Made by a program: the position numbers and the translations under genes. Below the pieces are notes generated by a model that saw only the letters and a list, made by a program, of their open reading frames with translations, had not been told where the DNA came from and made no database searches. 46,756 nt of DNA from an uncultured Christensenellaceae bacterium (lineage in GTDB: Bacteria; Bacillota; Clostridia; Christensenellales; Pumilibacteraceae). Every line of letters begins with the position of its first letter. Position 1 is the stretch's first letter. Positions 8,866 through 16,303 of the stretch are shown here, piece by piece. The stretch spans positions 1 to 46,756 of the forward strand of contig CAJUNM010000015.1 in NCBI GenBank assembly GCA_910587805.1, read 5' to 3'.

Positions 8866-10017
8866 ATGGAACTCGCAGTAAATAAAGAACCTCACAAAAT
8901 TCCCGACACCGTCGAAAAGACCGAGTTTTTCGATACCGTCGACGAGGCGCTTACGTTCGCCGCGCCGCAAGGCACTTGCGTATACGCATTGGGCGTAGAC
9001 GATACCGAGCGAATCTTGCGCGCGGGGTATCGGCTCGTCAACGACCCGAACGACGCCGACGTCGTTTTGGCGCGCGGCGGAGAACGCGAAGCCGCAGCCG
9101 CGCGGCGAGCGTGCCGAACGCAAAAACTCGTGCTTGCGCCGACGCACGCTTACATATCGTGCGCGGCGGATATTTATCGCGACGCCGACGGCACGTTCGC
9201 ACGGCTCGTGCGCGGCGCAAAGCCGTGCGCGGCAGTGTTCGACGAGTCCGACGCAGACCCGAACCTCGCGTCGATATTCGGCGAGATAGCCGCGCTCGAT
9301 CTATGCGCGTTCGACATGACGTTCGGCGCGCGCATGAGCGGACAAAAACCGAACTCGAGAGTAGAGACGGAAATCGCAGAGCTGGTATCCAAACTCACCG
9401 CGGAACTCAAAGCCGTTGAAAAGGACCGAGAAGCGTCCGCAAAAAAGCTCGTAACGTTCGGCAAAACCGCCGCTCGGATAACCGAACGATACCCCGAGCT
9501 TTTGCACCGCTCCGGCGCAACTCAGATGTCCGAGGCGTTGAGAATGCTGTACGCCGCGGAAGAACGTCCGCTCGGCATGCGCGGCGAAACCGAAATGCTG
9601 CTTTCGGCGTTCGTCACGGATTTTTACATAAAGAACCTAAACGGCAACGGCATGGAGTTCCCGCCGGACAACGGGCGGCGCATGGACGCGCTTACCGAAT
9701 ACTTCGGCGCAGACCTGCGACGAGCATGTCTTTACACCGCGCCGATATATCCCCCGCTCAAAATGCGGCTGTGCGAATACAGGCGCAACGAGTTCAAAAC
9801 CGAATTCGCGAGCAAGCTCGCCGCGCTCAAAACTCGGCAAAGCGCGGCATTTCGAGTGTTCAAGCGACTTTACCCCGACGACGGCTACGGGATACGGACT
9901 ATGATAGACCGTACAGACCTCGGTATATGCCTCGCGCTCGCGCCCGACGTGTTCAATGCCGACACGATGCTGTCGTTCCTGAAACAAGCCGGCAAGCTCG
10001 ACAAATACATGGTATAA
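8866..10017 (+). CDS. Uncertain; possibly dehydroquinate synthase/glycerol-1-phosphate dehydrogenase fold
   Basis: I do not recognise this 383-aa cytosolic protein with certainty. The N-terminal half alternates beta strands and helices (VYALGVDD, VVLARGG, LVLAPTHAYIS) like the nucleotide-binding domain of iron-containing alcohol or sn-glycerol-1-phosphate dehydrogenases. The C-terminal half is helical and ends in a segment DDGYGIRTMIDRTDLG. I do not see a clear set of metal ligands, so it may be a divergent or inactive member. The ATG at 8866 has no SD but lies 8 nt after an extended -10 box. A strong terminator follows the stop, so it is monocistronic. No signal peptide or membrane segment is present. 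Confidence 0.4.
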   Translation: MELAVNKEPHKIPDTVEKTEFFDTVDEALTFAAPQGTCVYALGVDDTERILRAGYRLVNDPNDADVVLARGGEREAAAARRACRTQKLVLAPTHAYISCAADIYRDADGTFARLVRGAKPCAAVFDESDADPNLASIFGEIAALDLCAFDMTFGARMSGQKPNSRVETEIAELVSKLTAELKAVEKDREASAKKLVTFGKTAARITERYPELLHRSGATQMSEALRMLYAAEERPLGMRGETEMLLSAFVTDFYIKNLNGNGMEFPPDNGRRMDALTEYFGADLRRACLYTAPIYPPLKMRLCEYRRNEFKTEFASKLAALKTRQSAAFRVFKRLYPDDGYGIRTMIDRTDLGICLALAPDVFNADTMLSFLKQAGKLDKYMV

Positions 10018-10026
10018 TCGATACGG

Positions 10027-10061
10027 AAAAAGCAAACGCAAACGCGCGAGTTTGCTTTTTT
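10027..10061 (+). terminator. Rho-independent terminator
   Basis: An 11-bp perfect stem (AAAAAGCAAAC, 10027-10037; GTTTGCTTTTT, 10050-10060) encloses a 12-nt loop and ends in a T run. It begins about 10 nt after the stop codon of the 8866 gene. Confidence 0.9.
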
Positions 10062-10085
10062 CTTTTATATCGTTCGTTTCGGGCA

Positions 10086-10104
10086 ACTCTACGGTTCGTA
10101 GAGT
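10086..10104. repeat. 7-bp hairpin in the intergenic region
   Basis: ACTCTAC (10086-10092) pairs with GTAGAGT (10098-10104) over a 5-nt loop. It lies in the 314-nt gap before the flavodiiron gene. No T run follows it. The gap otherwise holds one terminator, two promoters and a short ORF. Confidence 0.3.
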
Positions 10105-10155
10105 AACGATACTCGAGACTTAACCATAAGTATAGAATTTTCTCGAAAATACGCA

Positions 10156-10184
10156 TTGCCAAAACAGACCGTATATGGTACAAT
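10156..10184 (+). promoter_or_regulatory. Promoter of the 21-codon leader ORF
   Basis: TTGCCA (10156-10161), a 17-nt spacer and TACAAT (10179-10184) with an extended TGG. It lies 27 nt before the ATG of the short ORF. Confidence 0.7.
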
Positions 10185-10211
10185 ATAGTATACATATTCG
10201 GAGGCGCAATT

Positions 10212-10277
10212 ATGGACCCTATAGTCTGTCTCTCGTCTGCGAACACGCCGAATTTCGCACCGTTTGAAAACGCTTGA
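10212..10277 (+). CDS. Possible 21-aa leader peptide upstream of the flavodiiron gene
   Basis: A short ORF begins with ATG at 10212 and ends with TGA at 10275-10277, encoding 21 residues that begin MDPIVCLSS and end PFENA. GGAGG stands 8 nt before the ATG and a good promoter stands just upstream, so expression is plausible. Its stop codon lies inside the -35 box of the next promoter. It is out of frame with the flavodiiron protein. I know no relative. It could be a regulatory leader, a small protein, or chance. Confidence 0.4.
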   Translation: MDPIVCLSSANTPNFAPFENA

Positions 10278-10302
10278 CAATACAAAATTATGCGGATATA
10301 AT
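10274..10302 (+). promoter_or_regulatory. Consensus promoter of the flavodiiron gene
   Basis: TTGACA (10274-10279), a 17-nt spacer and TATAAT (10297-10302) match the sigma-A consensus exactly. The -35 overlaps the stop codon of the upstream short ORF. Confidence 0.9.
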
Positions 10303-10331
10303 ATAACCGAAAAAACAAAAGGAGCAAAATC

Positions 10332-11483
10332 ATGACGATAACATCCGATATTTTATACGTTGGCGTAAACGACGCCGACATCGACCTGTTTGAAGGGCAA
10401 TACGTAGTGCCGAACGGCATATCGTACAACTCGTATATAGTATTCGACGATAAAATTACCGTGTTCGATACCGCGGACAAGCGCAAAACCGCAGAATGGC
10501 TGCAAAACGTTAAGCGCGCGCTCGGGAACAAAAAGCCCGACTATATCGTTATTTCTCATATGGAGCCGGACCACTCCGCAAGCCTTGCGGAATTCTTGCG
10601 CGAATATCCAAACACTACCGTCGTGGGCAACGCCAAAACTTTCGCTTTTGCGGAACGCTTTTTCGGCGACGTTGCAAAGAATAAACTCGTAGTAAAAGAC
10701 GGCGAAGAACTGGTAACGGGCAAACACCGTTTCACGTTCGTATTCGCGCCGATGGTACACTGGCCCGAAGTCATGCTCACCTACGACGCAAGCGCAAAAG
10801 TATTGTTCTCCGCCGACGCTTTCGGCAAGTTCGGCATACCCGATGCCGACGAGGATTGGGCATGCGAGGCGCGGCGTTATTATCTCAATATCGTAGGCAA
10901 GTACGGCGCGCCCGTACAGACCGTGCTCAAAAAAGCCGCCGCGCTCGATATAGAGATCATCTGCCCGCTGCACGGTCCGATACTCAAAGAGAACCTCGGC
11001 TACTACTTGAACAAATACGATATTTGGAGCTCGTACCGCGCCGAAGACAAAGGCGTCACTATAGCTTACGCCTCGATCTACGGTCACACCGCCGACGCAG
11101 CGAAACTGCTCGCGGAAAAACTGACCGCTAAAGGCGTAAAAACCGCATTGTTCGACCTCGCCCGCGACGATATTGCGGAAGCGCTCGAGGACGCATTCCG
11201 CTACGACAGGCTCGTAGTCGCGAGCGTCACGTACGACGGCGGAATATTCCCCGCCGCCGAAATGTTTATAAACAGGCTAAAGCACAAGAGCTATCAAAAC
11301 CGCAAAGTGGCATTTATAGAAAACGGAAGCTGGGCGCCTCTCGCCGCAAAGCTCATGCGCGCCGAATTCGAGACCATGAAAAACATCACGTTTGCCGAGC
11401 ACGGCGTAACGGTCAAGTCCGCGCTCGACGCCGAGGCTCGCGATCAGATCGACGCGCTTTGCGCCGAACTCTGCTCGGAATAA
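10332..11483 (+). CDS. FprA-type flavodiiron protein
   Basis: This cytosolic flavodiiron protein reduces O2 to water or NO to N2O in anaerobes, taking electrons from rubredoxin or a similar donor. The N-terminal metallo-beta-lactamase-like domain carries the diiron ligands: His76, Glu78, Asp80 and His81 (in HMEPDH), His143, Asp162 and His214 (in PLHGP). The C-terminal flavodoxin-like domain begins at about residue 248 with the FMN phosphate loop ASIYGHTAD. At 383 aa it has the usual size and no rubredoxin extension. AGGAG stands 8 nt before the ATG. A perfect consensus promoter and a possible leader ORF precede it, suggesting strong and perhaps regulated expression. Confidence 0.93.
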   Translation: MTITSDILYVGVNDADIDLFEGQYVVPNGISYNSYIVFDDKITVFDTADKRKTAEWLQNVKRALGNKKPDYIVISHMEPDHSASLAEFLREYPNTTVVGNAKTFAFAERFFGDVAKNKLVVKDGEELVTGKHRFTFVFAPMVHWPEVMLTYDASAKVLFSADAFGKFGIPDADEDWACEARRYYLNIVGKYGAPVQTVLKKAAALDIEIICPLHGPILKENLGYYLNKYDIWSSYRAEDKGVTIAYASIYGHTADAAKLLAEKLTAKGVKTALFDLARDDIAEALEDAFRYDRLVVASVTYDGGIFPAAEMFINRLKHKSYQNRKVAFIENGSWAPLAAKLMRAEFETMKNITFAEHGVTVKSALDAEARDQIDALCAELCSE

Positions 11484-11511
11484 TAAAAGCGTTCAATATA
11501 AAGCCAATGCA

Positions 11512-11586
11512 AAAAAGCCCTCTTTTGAAATGCACCCCAAAAGTTAGACAAGCTAATGGAGGTGCATTTCATTGCGAGGGCTTTTT
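11512..11586 (+). terminator. Long two-part hairpin terminator with IS-end-like core
   Basis: The outer stem AAAAAGCCCTC (11512-11522) / GAGGGCTTTTT (11576-11586) and the inner stem AAATGCACC (11528-11536) / GGTGCATTT (11561-11569) are both perfect. The loop begins CCAAAAGTTAGACAA, which resembles the terminal sequence of IS150-group IS3 elements. It ends in T runs on both strands and could serve the flavodiiron gene and the convergent gene at 11613. Confidence 0.65.
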
Positions 11587-11612
11587 CTTTAGTATAAGCT
11601 TGCGCGATCACA

Positions 11613-12182
11613 TCACGTCAATTTGTCTATGATAGACAGGAATTTGCCCACCTTTTTATCGTCGAGCGCGGCGAGGTACTCGGTGAGCCGAGAGAAGTTA
11701 TCCGCCTCGTATTTTTTATACGGATTATAATATTCGACGCCTTTGCGCTCGAGTTCCGCCATTACGCGTTCCACGTCGTCGCGGTGCGAGCGCAATACGG
11801 AACGGTATTTGTTCTGCAAACGCAACGCCGTTTTGCCGTCGCCTTCGGCAAGCTCGGCTATCGCGGCGCGCACGCTCACCCCCTTCGCTTTTGCCGTCAG
11901 CACGCTCGATATGAGCGAGTCTATCTCGTCCGCACGGAACGGCACAAACCCGTCGCGATGAACCTCCGCCTTGGAAATACCGAGTTTTTCGGCAATGTCC
12001 GGAACAAGCTCGAAAGTCTTGGCTTGACTGTAATAATAATTGCGCACCGAGTTTACCGAGCGGTCGGTAAGCTTTGCCGTCTCCTCGAATGCGGCGGACA
12101 GGCTCTTCCCCGCCTTGCGCGCAGCGGCGCAGCGGTTAAACAAAGCCTTGGTCTGTTCTATAGTCCATGTGTTGTTGTTCAT
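11613..12182 (-). CDS. Hypothetical protein with Myb/SANT-like N-terminal helix-turn-helix
   Basis: This 189-aa soluble protein begins with NNNTWTIEQTKALF, followed by basic helices up to RSVNSVRNYYY. That pattern resembles the SANT/Myb-like DNA-binding regions of RsfA-type and related Firmicutes regulators. The rest is charged and helical, with no catalytic motif that I can see. I chose the ATG at 12182 because GGAGG stands 4 nt before it; the longer ORF to 12263 lacks such a site. The gene is divergent from the unknown gene at 12295 and convergent with the flavodiiron gene. A DNA-binding role is inferred, not shown. Confidence 0.6.
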   Translation of the reverse strand: MNNNTWTIEQTKALFNRCAAARKAGKSLSAAFEETAKLTDRSVNSVRNYYYSQAKTFELVPDIAEKLGISKAEVHRDGFVPFRADEIDSLISSVLTAKAKGVSVRAAIAELAEGDGKTALRLQNKYRSVLRSHRDDVERVMAELERKGVEYYNPYKKYEADNFSRLTEYLAALDDKKVGKFLSIIDKLT

Positions 12183-12294
12183 AATACCTCCGTAATATAT
12201 GCGTATGTAGTCCGCATCCGATAACGAGACTGATTGTAGACAAATCGGCGGAAAATTATACATAGCGACAAAAACAAAAGCATATAGTTAGCGT

Positions 12295-12831
12295 ATGGAA
12301 CTGCATATTAAAAGCGAGTTTGAATGTGTTTATCTTATCAACGGCGAGTTTTACGAGCGCGCCGACGATCTCACGATGTCGGAATTCGACGTGGTGTACA
12401 TAACGGTTCTGCCGCTCAAGCACACATTGCTGCCGTACACGGTCAAACTGTGCGGCACGGAAAACGTCACGAGCGAGCTTGCAACGGGCATACGTCTGAA
12501 CGACGAGCATTATTTATTGTCGCTCGCGCCGCGGTATATTATAGTATACGGCAATTCAAAACCGCTCCCGCCACCCACTTCGCACATATCGCGGCTGTTC
12601 GCGTTTATAAAAAGCGGCGACGTCAACTCGGCGTACGCTCTGCTTTCGGAAGACCTCAAGGCGAATATAAGCAAATCCGAGCTAACGGCGTTTTTCGACG
12701 GCTACGAACGCATTGCCGAATGTACTTGGGAAAACAACCGCAAGTTTTTTTTGATAGACAAAAACGGCGCGGCAAAACTTCATACCTACGCCGTCAAAGA
12801 CGATTTTATAGACGATATTGTGGAGGCGTGA
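12295..12831 (+). CDS. Hypothetical protein
   Basis: I do not recognise this 178-aa protein. The first 85 residues look rich in beta strands (YLINGEFYE, FDVVYITVLPL, YLLSLAPRYIIVYG). A second part, from about residue 95 (HISRLFAFIKSGD), looks alpha/beta and loosely resembles the small NTF2-like domains of lipoproteins, but there is no signal peptide. No SD is visible; a TATAGT box ends 6 nt before the ATG, so this may be another leaderless gene. It ends 2 nt from the stop of the convergent mcrC gene, so no terminator fits between them. Confidence 0.6.
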   Translation: MELHIKSEFECVYLINGEFYERADDLTMSEFDVVYITVLPLKHTLLPYTVKLCGTENVTSELATGIRLNDEHYLLSLAPRYIIVYGNSKPLPPPTSHISRLFAFIKSGDVNSAYALLSEDLKANISKSELTAFFDGYERIAECTWENNRKFFLIDKNGAAKLHTYAVKDDFIDDIVEA

Positions 12832-12833
12832 TT

Positions 12834-14120
12834 TTATTCGCAAACGCCATGCATGATCTCGCTGCGTTCATCGTGCGCCGCGCGTAAATATTCGCAGAGA
12901 TCGATAAACTTTATTTCAATCGTAATATCTTTTTCCTTTACGGTATACGGCGGAATCGAAATCGACTTGTCATGGCGCGGATATAACAGTACTACTTTTT
13001 TTACATCGTCTATGCGCGTGTGATACGCATACATTTGATACATATCGGCTTGAGAAATGCCGAAATTTTGCGATTTATCGTCGTTGAGCTTTTTCCACTT
13101 GGTGTCGATCACGATTTTTTTGTCGCCCGCGAATACCACTATATCTGGGCGCATTGGAAATCTGTCGCCGTCGAAAAGCTTGACTTTTCCGTATTGCGCC
13201 GATAACCGCCACCCGCTCGGCAAGTTTTTCGCCATTTCGATCGCGATGTACCTTTCGTACAATGTTTCCATTGGAAAGAGCAATGACGCGGCGGAGTTTT
13301 GTCCGCTGTACAGCGTAAAGCTTTTCTTGCGCAAAAACACACGGCACAGCTTGAGTGCGACGGCATAACGTTTAATATTGCGATCGGACGAACAGCGCGC
13401 AAAATCGCGATCGATATTATCCGATGCGTCTATGCCGTCGAACATCAAGCACAACCGCCGCAGCTCGCGGCGATTTTCGTCAAATGCGCTTATATCGCGC
13501 AAATACAGCAATGCCGATCTGATCAATCGGTTTTCGGCGCGGTTAAGCGCAAACTCGTCATAACCGACGTAAAATCTTTCGCCGTGTACGGCATTGAATT
13601 TTATATTTTCATTGACTATAAGCTTGCCTTTTATAAATCGTTCGTTACTCTCTGTGTACACGTAACCCGAGGCAAGCCCTCGCTTATATAATGCGGTAAC
13701 CTCATCAATAAACATACGTATAAATATCTCGAACAGCGTAAACCGTTCCGTACGTAGATCGGCATTTTGAAAATGCTTATACGGAATATTACCGCACGCC
13801 CTGAGCATCTCCAAAACGAGCTTACGCGCAACCACATTGTCTCCGAACGGAATTTTAGGCAAAACCTCTATAGTCAAACCGCATGGCAACGATATAATAC
13901 CTACGTAATTCTTTACGCGTATTGTCTCTCTGCCGTTACGCGCAAAAAGCTTCATACATACGGATGCATCGGTTATAAGTTCGTCGATATTTGCGCTTTC
14001 GCCCATTTCGCCGTCGTTTAGAATAAGCGCGCGCAATTGCTTAAACGCCGTTTCGCCTATGTCGCTGTCGGTTATATCATCGAATTCACCGACGGTATAC
14101 ATCTTCGTTTCGGCAATCAT
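12834..14120 (-). CDS. mcrC: McrC, nuclease subunit of a McrBC-type restriction system
   Basis: This is the endonuclease partner of McrB in a type IV restriction system that cuts modified DNA. The N-terminal part matches the McrC family (NYVGIISLPCGLTIEVLPKI). The PD-(D/E)XK nuclease core lies in the C-terminal third: MRPDIVV followed by VIDTKWK. I take the ATG at 14120, whose A overlaps the last base of the mcrB TAA (TAATG), a sign of translational coupling; the longer ORF would run inside mcrB. The product is 428 aa, near the usual 350-450. It is the last gene of a three-gene cassette. Confidence 0.88.
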   Translation of the reverse strand: MIAETKMYTVGEFDDITDSDIGETAFKQLRALILNDGEMGESANIDELITDASVCMKLFARNGRETIRVKNYVGIISLPCGLTIEVLPKIPFGDNVVARKLVLEMLRACGNIPYKHFQNADLRTERFTLFEIFIRMFIDEVTALYKRGLASGYVYTESNERFIKGKLIVNENIKFNAVHGERFYVGYDEFALNRAENRLIRSALLYLRDISAFDENRRELRRLCLMFDGIDASDNIDRDFARCSSDRNIKRYAVALKLCRVFLRKKSFTLYSGQNSAASLLFPMETLYERYIAIEMAKNLPSGWRLSAQYGKVKLFDGDRFPMRPDIVVFAGDKKIVIDTKWKKLNDDKSQNFGISQADMYQMYAYHTRIDDVKKVVLLYPRHDKSISIPPYTVKEKDITIEIKFIDLCEYLRAAHDERSEIMHGVCE

Positions 14121-16279
14121 TACTGTTCGCTCTCTGCCGCACCGTCGTAAATTTCGATATAGTCCTCGGCGTTGTCGGCTACGCAAAGCTCGATTTTTTC
14201 CCTGCTGCCGTCGCGAAATTTGATCAATGTGCGTTTTACGAATTTATCGCAAAGCACCGACTCTATCATTTTATAATCGTCGTAAAAGTACTCTTGCAAC
14301 AGCGGAATAATTCTGTTTTTGAATATACGCCTCAAATCGTCAAGCGTGGAATTTTCATCGAGCGCCATGAAATACGAGTGTCCGATTTGATGTTCTCTAT
14401 CGAGCAAAACGCATATCTTATTATTTATGCCCATGAGCAGATCGGCGATTTTTATACCGTCTATTTCATCGACATAGAAACAGTCGTAACGCGGCATCAT
14501 TTCCTCGAACTCGAACCTGCGACGCAACGCGGCGTCAAGCTGAACGAGCGAGCGATCCGCCGTATTCATAGTGCCGAGGATATATACGTTTTGAGGCACT
14601 CCGAATTTTTCTTTGCTATACGGCAAAACGCAACTGTATTCCTCGGGCTTACCCAAACGTTTGGACGGTTCTATGAGCGTAATAAGCTCCCCGAAAATTT
14701 TAGACACATTACCGCGGTTGATTTCGTCTATGATAAAAACGTATTTATTACCGCCGTCCTTTTCCGCAACTTTACAAAACGCCTTGAATACTCCGTCGGG
14801 CAAGTCGTATTTAAGACCGGCTTTATTATCGAGATCGGGCTTTATGCCCTCTATAAATTCCTCGTAGCCGTACGATTGATGAAATGTGGTAAACGCTATT
14901 CTGCCCGCTTTAACATAACCGTCATATCGATTTTTCAATTCTGCGTATTCGTCTTTATTCAGTTTATCTTTTATTTCGGTACCGTCGATGATAGCCAAAG
15001 CCTTCGTTACCGTACTGTAGGTTTTGCCCGTTCCCGGCGGTCCGTAAAGAATAATATTCGGATAATAATTACTTGCGATTTCACCGTCTTCGCCGTCAAC
15101 GGCAACATTGCTTTTATTCTCGGCAGCCGATTCCTCTTTCTCTTTATTTTTATAGTATGCAAACAAGTCCAAAGTTCTGTAATGCGAAAACTTGAGATAC
15201 TTATCCCTGAACTGCCTTATTGTTTCCACGCTGTCGGCATAGTGCTGAATGTCGTCGCGAATTCCTATGTGAAGCAAATTGAAAATATCCTTGACGGCAT
15301 TGTTGATTACGGGAAAAACGGTAGGCTTTAGACAATGCAGCATTATCGACGCCATACCCGTATTTACCCTGTAATATTTATCTTGCAATGTGTTTCTCGC
15401 TATTTCTATGCATTTCTTTTCGTCGGTTTCGTTACTTATATCTACAAGCATTTTTACAATCTTTTGCGATGCGGTTCGTTCCACACTCTGGCAAGTTTGA
15501 AATCCCGTGCCGAACATACCCATGCTCGCGCTCTTACTTTTCAAACTATCCAATAATTCACACAGCTTGTCTTTGCTCGACTGCGGCAAATGGCTGTTTT
15601 TAATTCGTTCGCACTTATTATCGAAAGTAGACTTCCATGTGCCTACAACCGAGAAATAACACGCTTCCAAGTCACGGTAATCCAATGCAGAAATATCGAC
15701 TTTACCGTACTCGTCGACAACACTTGCAAAAAGGTTATACGAACCGTCGGGTTCTCCGATATCCGCGTCTTTTCTTTGCACTAATTCATTAAAATACGCG
15801 GTTTTTTTAATCAACTCATCGGAAACGATCGCTTTTATTTCCTGCTCGTATTTGGTGTCGAGAACGTATACGGATCTCGCCGCGCCGAGAGTATTGCGCA
15901 AATTCTTGTTAAACACATTCGTCTGATAATGCCCAAGCCATTCTACGTCTCTGTTGTTAACGTAATCTTTATCCTGACAATCCATGACGGCGTAGTAATA
16001 ATCGGAAATAATCTTACCGATATGAACTATGTTATAATCGCTAAGCACAACATAATCGCCCTTGTTCATATCGAATAAAAACGTTCCTATTTGGCTTACG
16101 TTTTGACCGACGCCGGCGGTTGTCGCGTCCGAATATGTTTTTACGTACAATTCCTGTAACTCATCCTTTGTCTTTATCGAAGACAAATCGCCGAGACTGC
16201 TCCAACCGATACTTATATGCGGTTTAACGCTGCTTAATGCACTGTTCTTTTCCTTAATGTGCATTCCGAAAATTTTCAT
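14120..16279 (-). CDS. mcrB: McrB, AAA+ GTPase subunit of a McrBC-type restriction system
   Basis: This is the motor and DNA-recognition subunit. The AAA+ domain is in the C-terminal half: Walker A GPPGTGKT (413-420), Walker B FIIDEINRGN (DE at 518-519) and the McrB signature MNTADRS (571-577), which marks GTP-specific members. The N-terminal 150 residues (GDYVVLSDYNIVHIGKI) look like a small beta-barrel of the EVE/PUA-like kind that may read modified bases. A helical middle part includes LHCLKPTVFPVINN, seen in other McrB-like proteins. AGGAG stands 6 nt before the ATG. It lies 24 nt after the nuclease gene upstream and is coupled to mcrC. Confidence 0.9.
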   Translation of the reverse strand: MKIFGMHIKEKNSALSSVKPHISIGWSSLGDLSSIKTKDELQELYVKTYSDATTAGVGQNVSQIGTFLFDMNKGDYVVLSDYNIVHIGKIISDYYYAVMDCQDKDYVNNRDVEWLGHYQTNVFNKNLRNTLGAARSVYVLDTKYEQEIKAIVSDELIKKTAYFNELVQRKDADIGEPDGSYNLFASVVDEYGKVDISALDYRDLEACYFSVVGTWKSTFDNKCERIKNSHLPQSSKDKLCELLDSLKSKSASMGMFGTGFQTCQSVERTASQKIVKMLVDISNETDEKKCIEIARNTLQDKYYRVNTGMASIMLHCLKPTVFPVINNAVKDIFNLLHIGIRDDIQHYADSVETIRQFRDKYLKFSHYRTLDLFAYYKNKEKEESAAENKSNVAVDGEDGEIASNYYPNIILYGPPGTGKTYSTVTKALAIIDGTEIKDKLNKDEYAELKNRYDGYVKAGRIAFTTFHQSYGYEEFIEGIKPDLDNKAGLKYDLPDGVFKAFCKVAEKDGGNKYVFIIDEINRGNVSKIFGELITLIEPSKRLGKPEEYSCVLPYSKEKFGVPQNVYILGTMNTADRSLVQLDAALRRRFEFEEMMPRYDCFYVDEIDGIKIADLLMGINNKICVLLDREHQIGHSYFMALDENSTLDDLRRIFKNRIIPLLQEYFYDDYKMIESVLCDKFVKRTLIKFRDGSREKIELCVADNAEDYIEIYDGAAESEQ

Positions 16280-16303
16280 GTTTTTCTCCTGATATGTTTA
16301 TTT

